Source of the DNA: Microthrixaceae bacterium
GTDB lineage: Bacteria > Actinomycetota > Acidimicrobiia > Acidimicrobiales > Iamiaceae
Direction: 5' to 3'
Assembly: GCA_016702505.1 (NCBI GenBank)
Contig: JADJDU010000003.1
Coordinates: forward strand, 558,001-622,000
Length of the DNA stretch: 64,000 bases
Shown here piece after piece: positions 57,754 through 64,000 of this stretch; position 1 is the stretch's first letter, and each line of letters begins with the position of its first letter. The position numbers and the translations under genes are program-made. The notes below the pieces were generated by a model. It saw only the letters and a program-made list of their open reading frames with translations. It made no database searches and was not told the DNA's origin.

Positions 57754-59165
57754 GGATGGCTGACCCCGGTCCGTTCGAGCCGGTCCAGGACCTGGCCCAG
57801 ACCCGTGACCGGGAGATCGACCCAATCGGCCCGATGGCTCAGCTCGTACCCGATCTCATAGACCGCCTTCTCCACCTCGAACAGGGCGAGCAGGAGTGCG
57901 GTGGTCCCCGCTCCCTCCGGCAGCAGGTCTCGGGGTAGCTGGCTCAGGTAGCCGTCGAGCAGGGCGGCTCGCGCGGCCGGTTCCCACCCCGGCCCTACCC
58001 GGCATCCCCCGGCTCGGCGGACGGTTTCGGACGCGTAGGACAGGGATCGGAGGAGACCGGCCATGTCGCGCAGACCGGGCTGACGATGGCGTCGTTCGAC
58101 CAACGGACGGTCAGGTTCCCCCTCGAAGTCCAAGATCACCCACCCGTCGGAGCCGAGCACCGTCTGGCCCAGGTGCAGGTCTCCGTGTACCCGGAACTCG
58201 GGTCCCAGCACTCGGTCACCGAGCGCCGCGGCGAGATCGGCCAACACCCGGTCGGTTCTGGCCACCAGATGGTGGCCGACGGTCGGCTCGAGCGCCGCCA
58301 GTGCGTCTACAACCGACGAGATGGTGGTGGTGATCGCCTCGGATCGGTAGGTCGTGACCCCGAAATCGGCGGTGGTGCCGGGCTGGGCCAATGCCGCGTG
58401 GAGGTGGGCCACGTCGGTCCCGAGCCGATGAAGGCTGGCAAGCAGGCCCCCGGGGTCGGCGGCCAACCCCGATAGCACCAGCCCCCACCCATCCAGTGCG
58501 GCGGGAATCAGGCGGTGGATCACACCGAGGGTGGTGACTCCTCCGGCGGTATCGGTTAGCTCGTACCAGCCACATAGGGGTGCGACCGGTGCCACCGGGT
58601 GGCCGGCGGTGGCCTGGTGATGGAGGTGGAGACCCACTTCCACCTCGGGATGGATGCCGGTGCTCAACCGACGAAGAACCTTGAGGACATGGGTGCCGCC
58701 AACCGCCGATGAGGTGTTGGACTGATCCACTCCGAGCGGTCGGGGCAGACGCCGGCCCGGGGGGGCCGCCCCAGTCACCCAGTGGCCCCGGATCGTGCCC
58801 GTCGGCCCGTCCACCGAACCTTCGTCCACGCACAGGCGGGCCAGGGCCTTGGTCGAGTCCGGGTCCGTTGCCACGTCCACGGGTGGCCAGGCGCGGTCGG
58901 TGGCCGCCGCCCGCCTGGAGCCACCCCTGGCGCCGGGCACCGGACGGATCAACTGGTAGGTCTCGTCGCGGTCGTCGGTGATCAGCGCGATCCCGACCCG
59001 ACCGGATTCGAGGACCTGGGTCTCACCGACCGAGACCGAGACCGAACCCGAGACCAGGCCCGGGTCGGAGCCGGTCTCGGTGTCCTGGGAGGAGTACCAC
59101 CGTTGGCGGCGGATCCATTGGGCCACCGATTCATCCGACGGTTCGTCGGGGACCGTGGCACTCAT
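57750..59165 (-). CDS. mak: Maltokinase
   Basis: 471 residues. It has the aminoglycoside-phosphotransferase-like fold of Pep2/Mak: an N-terminal VAQWIRRQRWYSSQ block, THVLKVLRRLSTGIHPEVEVGLHL (in two parts), the catalytic loop FRVHGDLHLGQTVLG, and the metal-binding ILDFEGEPDRPLVERR. It phosphorylates maltose with ATP to maltose-1-phosphate, the donor for GlgE. The ATG overlaps the glgE TGA (ATGA) and its own TGA overlaps the glgB GTG. treS is not in the window, so maltose must come from elsewhere. Confidence 0.93.
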   Translation of the reverse strand: MSATVPDEPSDESVAQWIRRQRWYSSQDTETGSDPGLVSGSVSVSVGETQVLESGRVGIALITDDRDETYQLIRPVPGARGGSRRAAATDRAWPPVDVATDPDSTKALARLCVDEGSVDGPTGTIRGHWVTGAAPPGRRLPRPLGVDQSNTSSAVGGTHVLKVLRRLSTGIHPEVEVGLHLHHQATAGHPVAPVAPLCGWYELTDTAGGVTTLGVIHRLIPAALDGWGLVLSGLAADPGGLLASLHRLGTDVAHLHAALAQPGTTADFGVTTYRSEAITTTISSVVDALAALEPTVGHHLVARTDRVLADLAAALGDRVLGPEFRVHGDLHLGQTVLGSDGWVILDFEGEPDRPLVERRHRQPGLRDMAGLLRSLSYASETVRRAGGCRVGPGWEPAARAALLDGYLSQLPRDLLPEGAGTTALLLALFEVEKAVYEIGYELSHRADWVDLPVTGLGQVLDRLERTGVSHP

Positions 59166-61216
59166 GGTTCTGCCACCACCAGGATGTGGGCGGGACGGTC
59201 TCCGGGTTCCAGGCGGACGTAGTTGCGGCCCAGATGCCACTGCCACCGTTCGCCGCTGAGCTCGTCGAGCACCGTGAAGGAGGGGGGCAGTCCGGCATCG
59301 TCGGGGACGATGCACACCGCTTCGTGTGTGGCACTCGGGTCCAACAAGACCACCACGATCACAGTTCCCACGCCGCCGCCGGCAGGGCTGGTTTCGGAGT
59401 TGGCTCCGTGGTGATCAGGGCGAGTCGGTGGAGGCCGCAGGTAGGCGAGGATCTGGGGGTTCTCTGTGTCGAGGAACCGGATGCCGGTCAGGTGTTGGAG
59501 GGCTCCGTTGCGACGGCGCACCTCGTTCAGTTGGGCGACGAGCCCCAGCAGAGGCCCGTCCAGCCTGCGGTCGTGGATCTCGTACTTCTCCGAATCCAGG
59601 TACTCCTCGGACCCGGACTTGACGGCCACCGACTCGAAAGACTCATAGCCCGAGTACATGCCGTAGGAGGGGCTGAGGGTCGCGGCCAGGATCAGTCGAC
59701 TGGTGAACACAGCACGCCCACCGGCCTGTAGTTGCTCGGTGAGGATGTCGGGGGTGTTCACCCAGAAGTTCGGTCTGAACAGGTCCCGTTCGGGGCCGGC
59801 CAGTTCGGTGACGTAGTCGCGCAGCTCGTCGGCTGACTGCTTCCAGGTGAAGTACGTGTAACCCTGAGCGAAGCCGACCCGGCCCAGCTCCTGTTGCATG
59901 GCCCGATAGGTGAAGGCTTCGGCCAGGAAGATCACCTCGGGATGCGAGGCCCTCACCCCCGCGATCAGCCACTCCCAGAACGGCAGCGGCTTGGTGTGGG
60001 GGTTGTCGACCCGAAAGACACGGACCCCTCGCTCGACCCAGGTGATCACCACATCGCGCAGCGCCGCCCACAACCCGGCCCGGTCTTCGCAGTTGAAGTC
60101 GAGGTTGTAGATGTCCTCGTAGCGCTTGGGTGGGTTCTCGGCGTACTTGAGGGTGCCGTCGGGTCGGTGAGCGAACCATTCGGGGTGTTCGGTCAACCAT
60201 GGATGATCGGCCGAACACTGAACGGCCAGGTCGACGGCGACCTCCAAACCAAGGTCTCGGGCATCGGCCACCAAGGCCTCGAAATCGGCCACGGTTCCCA
60301 GATCGGGGTGGACGGCGTCGTGCCCCCCGGTGCGGTCGCCGATGGCCCACGGGGAGCCGGGATCGCTGGCGGTGGCCTCCAGGGCGTTGTTGCGTCCCTT
60401 GCGCTTGGTCAGCCCGATGGGGCTGACCGGAGGCAGGTAGATCACGTCGAAACCGAGCTCGGCCACGGCGGGCAGACGGCGGCGCAGCCCGTCGAGCCCG
60501 CCCCAGGAACGGGGAAACACCTCATACCAGGCTCCGAACCGGGCCAGCGGCGGGTCCACATCGAGGGCGACCGGGCTGGGCAGAGATCCGGCCCCGGTTC
60601 GGTCGGGGTGGGCGTCACAGGTGCGGGCCAGGTCGTCATCGAGGGCCGCGGCCACCCGCTCGGCCACGGCGAGGCTTCGGTCACCGACGATGACGGCGGC
60701 TTGTTCGATGGCCTGGGCCACCAGCCGGGCCGAATGGGTTCCACTGGCCTCGGCCCGTTCGCTGCAGCGACGAAGCAGTGCCGCGCCTTCGGCCAGCTCT
60801 CCGGCCAGCTCGGTCATTCCCGCGGCGTGCTTGCGTGACAGCTCCACCCGCCACGACGCCAACGTGTCGGCCCACGCCACGATGTTCCAACGCCAGATCC
60901 CGGGCCGGTCGAGATGGAAGGAGCCCGCCCACCTGACGCCGAGAGACCCGCCGTCCACGTGGTGGAGCGTGATGGTCGATGGGGTCGTGGAACCCGGGGG
61001 CCACACGATGCCCTCAGCGCGGAGCACCTCGTGGCCGTCGCGGATCACGTCGGCCGAGACGGTGACCGATTCACCCACGGTGCGTTTGGGGGCGTGGCGC
61101 CCGCCGTCGAGGGTGGGTTCGGGCCGGGCCACGACCACCCGGGCCGGGATGGGATCGGGAGGATCAAAGGGCGACGCGGTCCCGGCCGTGGTGGCGGCCG
61201 GTCGAGGACGGGTCAC
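59162..61216 (-). CDS. glgE: Alpha-1,4-glucan:maltose-1-phosphate maltosyltransferase
   Basis: 684 residues, the normal size. Conserved blocks: ARFGAWYEVFPRSWGGLDGL, FDVIYLPPVSPIGLTKRKGRNN, GGHDAVHPDLGT, the nucleophile Asp 404 in FRVDNPHTKPLPFWEWL, FLAEAFTYRAMQQEL, and the C-terminal GRNYVRLEPG. It extends alpha-1,4-glucan with maltosyl units from maltose-1-phosphate. The start GTG 61216 overlaps the TGA of the upstream nuclease-like gene. First enzyme of the glucan operon in reading order. Confidence 0.96.
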   Translation of the reverse strand: MTRPRPAATTAGTASPFDPPDPIPARVVVARPEPTLDGGRHAPKRTVGESVTVSADVIRDGHEVLRAEGIVWPPGSTTPSTITLHHVDGGSLGVRWAGSFHLDRPGIWRWNIVAWADTLASWRVELSRKHAAGMTELAGELAEGAALLRRCSERAEASGTHSARLVAQAIEQAAVIVGDRSLAVAERVAAALDDDLARTCDAHPDRTGAGSLPSPVALDVDPPLARFGAWYEVFPRSWGGLDGLRRRLPAVAELGFDVIYLPPVSPIGLTKRKGRNNALEATASDPGSPWAIGDRTGGHDAVHPDLGTVADFEALVADARDLGLEVAVDLAVQCSADHPWLTEHPEWFAHRPDGTLKYAENPPKRYEDIYNLDFNCEDRAGLWAALRDVVITWVERGVRVFRVDNPHTKPLPFWEWLIAGVRASHPEVIFLAEAFTYRAMQQELGRVGFAQGYTYFTWKQSADELRDYVTELAGPERDLFRPNFWVNTPDILTEQLQAGGRAVFTSRLILAATLSPSYGMYSGYESFESVAVKSGSEEYLDSEKYEIHDRRLDGPLLGLVAQLNEVRRRNGALQHLTGIRFLDTENPQILAYLRPPPTRPDHHGANSETSPAGGGVGTVIVVVLLDPSATHEAVCIVPDDAGLPPSFTVLDELSGERWQWHLGRNYVRLEPGDRPAHILVVAEP

Positions 61217-61830
61217 CAGTCTTTGAGCCGAGCGGTGGCGGCTGGGTCATAGAGGCACACCACATCGGCGAAGCATCGCAACTGGAGAGCGGCCCGCAGC
61301 ATGGCCGCGCCCGCCCCGGCCTCGGGCAGGTGCGAGGTGACCACCACGTAGGGCGCCGGGTCTGTGAGGCTCCGCAGCAGGGCCCCGTTGGCGATGGCCT
61401 TCTTCAGGGTGTCGGTTCGGCGCAGCCCGGGTCGGGTGCCCTGAACGCTGCCCTTGTATTCGAACCACACGATCCGCCCCGACGGGCTGACCGCTTCCTG
61501 ATCGATCTCCACCCCGACCTCGGTGAGGACTCGTCGACCCCGAAGGGTGAAGCCCATGTGGCTGAGGAGCGTGTCGCACTGTTCGGCGAACTGGCGGCCT
61601 TGGATGCCGGCCGAAGCCTGGAAGGACCGAGCCGGACCAGGGTTGCGAGAACGGTCTCGAGCGGGCAGGTGCGGCCCACCCCACGGGCTCTCGGCGTCAT
61701 CGGCCTGAAGGTCGTCGTCGGTTGGGGACGGGGTCGAGCCGGCGACCGTCGCACCCGCGTCCGAACCGGCGCCGCCATAGGTGAAGAACGACTCGTCACC
61801 ACCCAGTGGAAGCTGCCCCGACGGTCCCAT
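61213..61830 (-). CDS. Small PD-(D/E)XK nuclease-like protein coupled to glgE
   Basis: 205 residues from ATG 61830. After a disordered N-terminal 60 residues, RQFAEQCDTLLSHMGFTLRG is followed by GVEID (Asp 110), WFEYKGS (Glu 124, Lys 126) and RPGLRRTDTLKKAIANGALL. The D-x13-E-x-K spacing fits the PD-(D/E)XK nuclease fold. Residues 106-195 align to the C-terminal domain of the DNA methyltransferase at 42637-44169, where the E and K are lost. The TGA overlaps the glgE GTG by 4 bp, and a leaderless TAGGCT box precedes it. What a nuclease does in a glucan operon is unexplained. Confidence 0.78.
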   Translation of the reverse strand: MGPSGQLPLGGDESFFTYGGAGSDAGATVAGSTPSPTDDDLQADDAESPWGGPHLPARDRSRNPGPARSFQASAGIQGRQFAEQCDTLLSHMGFTLRGRRVLTEVGVEIDQEAVSPSGRIVWFEYKGSVQGTRPGLRRTDTLKKAIANGALLRSLTDPAPYVVVTSHLPEAGAGAAMLRAALQLRCFADVVCLYDPAATARLKDW

Positions 61831-61838
61831 CACTGCCC

Positions 61839-61844
61839 AGCCTA
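61839..61844 (-). promoter_or_regulatory. -10 box, leaderless promoter of the nuclease-glgE-mak-glgB operon
   Basis: On the reverse strand TAGGCT with an 8-nt spacer to ATG 61830 (a GTG precedes the ATG directly). Confidence 0.5.
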
Positions 61845-61976
61845 CGACCCCTGCCAAAGCTCTGGGAGTGGCTCCACGGAGGAGGGTCACCTCCTGGCGT
61901 GCGGCTCGACCTGTCGATGGCTTCATCCCACCGAAACTGGCTGTGGGTCCACGGGCCTGTGTGGCAGCGCAGGTAG

Positions 61977-61982
61977 TAGGGT
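61977..61982 (+). promoter_or_regulatory. -10 box of the Thr-rich secreted protein gene
   Basis: TAGGGT predicts a leader of about 46 nt with a GGAG Shine-Dalgarno before ATG 62035. Confidence 0.45.
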
Positions 61983-62034
61983 TTGGCTCCGTCTGGCCGG
62001 TGGGGTCAGTTGTCTGAATAATGGAGCGGAACCA

Positions 62035-62748
62035 ATGAGAATCAGAGCAAAGCTGTTGGCCATGGTCGCGGTGGCGGCCGTCGGCTTGGCCAGTGCCACC
62101 TTGCCGGCGTCGGCTGACATGGTGGTGTACACGGGAGAGATCGGGCCGAACGACACACCGACCATGTCGGTCGTGACGATCTCCAATCCCGACTGCGTCG
62201 GGCAAGGCGTATTTCAGGTGGCATACCGAGAGCACCTCCTGCCGGCGAACCTGAGCGGTCCCTTCACCTTCACCCACACCGAGAGCGACGGGGCGAACCT
62301 GTCGATGTACCTGATGACGGCAGACTGGTACCCCGGTGCCGCCTACCCGTACTGCATCGCCGCCGTCAACGGCAGCTCGGGCACGATCACCGCCAACCTC
62401 GACCCGTCAGTGCGTTACTCGCTGGTGGTGTTCGACGATTCGTTCGACCAGAACGGCGGTTCCTATGAGGTGTCGGTCAACCGACCCGGCCTGAACCCGC
62501 CGGTGTTGCGACCCGGGCTTCCTGGTGATCGGCCCTCCGACTCGGTTCCGGCCACGACCACCACCGCACCGGTGACCACCACGACGCGGCCGTCGACCAC
62601 CTCGACCACCGCGCCCGCCACCACCACAACGCGGCCGTCGACCACCACCTCGACCACCGCGCCGGTGACCACCACCACTCGGCCGGGCACCGTTCCCCAG
62701 GCTGGTGGGGCACGTCCCGTGCCGGCTTCAGCCAGCTACACCGGCTGA
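62035..62748 (+). CDS. Secreted protein with Thr/Pro repeat tail
   Basis: 237 residues. A signal peptide (AKLLAMVAVAAVGLASATLPASA) is followed by a domain of about 140 residues with two cysteines (NPDCVGQGVF, YPYCIAAVNG), aromatic-rich beta strands and a jelly-roll-like feel (FTFTHTESDGANLSMYLM, SLVVFDDSFDQNGGSYEV). The C-terminal 75 residues contain repeats of the type TTTTRPST/TSTTAPVTTTT, ending without an anchor. No enzyme motif. The tail probably spans the cell wall or is glycosylated (inference). ATG 62035 has GGAG upstream. Confidence 0.8.
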   Translation: MRIRAKLLAMVAVAAVGLASATLPASADMVVYTGEIGPNDTPTMSVVTISNPDCVGQGVFQVAYREHLLPANLSGPFTFTHTESDGANLSMYLMTADWYPGAAYPYCIAAVNGSSGTITANLDPSVRYSLVVFDDSFDQNGGSYEVSVNRPGLNPPVLRPGLPGDRPSDSVPATTTTAPVTTTTRPSTTSTTAPATTTTRPSTTTSTTAPVTTTTRPGTVPQAGGARPVPASASYTG

Positions 62749-62809
62749 TCCAGGCTTACCCTGGATCCTCTGAAGGGAGGCGCCGGGCCAGTTGGCCCGG
62801 CGCTCCTTC
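62747..62809 (+). terminator. Tandem hairpins after the secreted protein gene
   Basis: GATCCAGG-CTTAC-CCTGGATC (62747-62767) begins inside the stop codon, and CGCCGGGCCA-GT-TGGCCCGGCG (62781-62802) follows, extended by outer purine/pyrimidine tracts. This gives a strong terminator. Confidence 0.7.
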
Positions 62810-62866
62810 GCGCCACTGCACCTATGGGGGAGGGTCGGGTGCCGCAGGGGGAGGGGTCCCGGTCGA

Positions 62867-62872
62867 TAGCCT
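62867..62872 (+). promoter_or_regulatory. -10 box of the terminal PBP gene
   Basis: TAGCCT predicts a leader of about 28 nt containing GGAGGG before GTG 62907. Confidence 0.5.
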
Positions 62873-62906
62873 CTCGGGGGTAGTACGTGGGCTGGAGGGT
62901 CTAGCG

Positions 62907-64000
62907 GTGGCAGGTAGGCAGGGACGGTCGCTGGCCTGGGTGATGGTCGCCCTGGTCGCCATCTTGGCGTTGGTGGGTGGAGCCACCTATCTGGTGTTGG
63001 AGAACAGCGACCCCGACGGTGGCGGGGGTTCGAAGGCCGATCCGGCCCGACCTGGAGTGGATGTGGCCGATCCGGCGGTGGTGGCTGCCGATCGATTCGC
63101 GGCCGCGGTGACCAGCGGAGATTTCAGCGGAGTCCGGGTCACCGACTCGACGATCACCGCCCGCCAGGCCCAAGAACAGGTCGACCTGATGCTGGCCGGA
63201 ATGTTGACCGGCGGCGCCACCCGTCCCACCGTGAAGGTCTCCGAAGTGGAGCGGGGCACCGGTGAGAACTCAGACACCGCCCAGGCCACCATGGGCGTTA
63301 CCTGGAACCTTCCCGGTGGCCAGAGGTGGACGTATGACACCTTCTGGACCCTGGTCGAGGATGCCCAGGTCAAGGGCGGGGATCGTGAATGGCGGGTGTC
63401 GCTCAGCGTCGACCGGCTGTTTCCGGCCGAGGCCGATGGCGGTGTGGTCCGGCTGGTCCGGGTGCCGGTCGGTCGAGGACGCATCCTCGACACCACCGGC
63501 CGGCCGCTGGTGGCTGGCGGCGGCACCGTGACCATCGGCATCCGCAAGAGCCGCGCCACCGACCCCGAGGCCACGGCTCGCACCGCGGCCAGCCTGACCG
63601 GGGTGGACGCGGATGACCTGGTGGCCCGAGTCGCCGCGGCCGGGCCCGATGAGTTCGTGGAGGTCGCCACCCTCGACCGTCCCGCCTACGACCTGATCCG
63701 CGCCCAGATCCAGCCCCTGCCCGGCACCGTGTTCACCGAACAGGCCGCCGAGACGGACCTACCCGCCGGCTACGCCAAAGGTGTCCTGGGAACCGTTGGT
63801 CCGGCCACTGCCGAGATCGCGGCGGCGTCGCAAGGCAAGGTGGTCGAAGGGGATCTCACCGGGCTGTCGGGTGTGCAACTGGCCCGCAACGCTCAGCTCG
63901 CCGGTGAGCCCGGCATGCGGATCGAGGCCGTCAGCACCGACGCTGCCGCCGCCGTCACCACCTTGGAGGACTACCCCGGTCGGCCCGGCGCCGACGTGAC
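62907..64000 (+). CDS. Penicillin-binding protein with NTF2-like N-terminal domain (partial at right edge)
   Basis: 364 codons without a stop to the window edge. GTG 62907 follows GGAGGG by 7 nt. A membrane helix (LAWVMVALVAILALVGGATYLV) precedes an NTF2-like MecA_N domain (about 50-170; AADRFAAAVTSGDFSGVR, WRVSLSVDRLFP) and the start of the PBP dimer domain (RGRILDTTGRPL, DLPAGYAKGVLGTVG, GLSGVQLARNAQLAGEPG). The transpeptidase domain with its SxxK motif must lie beyond the edge. It is a class B-type peptidoglycan cross-linking enzyme, extracytoplasmic. Confidence 0.9.
   Translation, partial: MAGRQGRSLAWVMVALVAILALVGGATYLVLENSDPDGGGGSKADPARPGVDVADPAVVAADRFAAAVTSGDFSGVRVTDSTITARQAQEQVDLMLAGMLTGGATRPTVKVSEVERGTGENSDTAQATMGVTWNLPGGQRWTYDTFWTLVEDAQVKGGDREWRVSLSVDRLFPAEADGGVVRLVRVPVGRGRILDTTGRPLVAGGGTVTIGIRKSRATDPEATARTAASLTGVDADDLVARVAAAGPDEFVEVATLDRPAYDLIRAQIQPLPGTVFTEQAAETDLPAGYAKGVLGTVGPATAEIAAASQGKVVEGDLTGLSGVQLARNAQLAGEPGMRIEAVSTDAAAAVTTLEDYPGRPGADV

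Noticed and set aside
62550..62690. Short tandem repeats resembling a CRISPR or satellite array
   Set aside because: They are codon-level repeats encoding the Thr/Pro tail of a secreted protein in an intact frame, without spacers.

Overview
The window is high-GC bacterial DNA with frequent GTG/TTG starts. It carries actinobacterial hallmark genes (DUF5318, DUF6049, a GlgE/maltokinase/GlgB glucan operon, a GabD2-type dehydrogenase, an MMPL exporter, an F420-type luciferase-like oxidoreductase, a GGDEF/EAL protein). The order DUF5318 - class A PBP ... rpsF-ssb-rpsR-rplI-dnaB matches the Rv0049-Rv0058 region of Mycobacterium tuberculosis, so this is an actinomycete chromosome. Protein style and the loose gene order around it suggest an Acidimicrobiia-like lineage, which is an inference. 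No tRNA, rRNA, CRISPR array, insertion sequence or prophage was seen.

Layout. 1-6.1 kb: a left-truncated DegV protein, a DUF6049 membrane protein coupled to a GNAT, a divergent histone-deacetylase-like enzyme and a degenerate PilT-like ATPase. 6.2-9.7 kb: pcnA (3' end apparently frameshifted), then potassium uptake trkH-trkA. 9.8-20.7 kb: methyltransferase, DUF5318, ponA, zinc ribbon, panB, DUF192, the rpsF-ssb-rpsR-rplI operon, dnaB, a Nudix enzyme and a frameshifted aquaporin. 20.9-31.2 kb: ABC1 kinase, small membrane proteins, gabD2, a two-domain methyltransferase, and a lipid/CoA group (thioesterase, ketosteroid-isomerase-like, acyl-CoA dehydrogenase). 31.4-41.3 kb: GGDEF/EAL regulator, penicillin-acylase-type lipoprotein, MMPL transporter, TM0106-type nuclease. 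41.4-44.6 kb: an accessory-looking segment bracketed by repeats, with an F420-type oxidoreductase, a DNA methyltransferase and a ribbon-helix-helix regulator. 44.8-55.7 kb: secreted lipase, FAD/FNR fusion, lipoprotein hydrolase, TetR, Tat amidohydrolase, ECF sigma with a membrane partner, MFS exporter, pirin. 55.8-61.8 kb: nuclease-like gene - glgE - mak - glgB, every junction a 4-bp start/stop overlap. 62-64 kb: a Thr-rich secreted protein and a right-truncated penicillin-binding protein.

Two expression habits recur. Many genes have a TANNNT box 6-8 nt before an ATG/GTG with no Shine-Dalgarno, as expected of leaderless mRNAs. Operon partners are often joined by GTGA/ATGA overlaps. Two intergenic repeat families with hairpins lie mostly at gene 3' ends.

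The most unusual signal is a shared PD-(D/E)XK-like domain. It is intact in the small gene coupled to glgE (61.2-61.8 kb) and has lost its catalytic residues as the C-terminal part of the DNA methyltransferase (42.6-44.2 kb).
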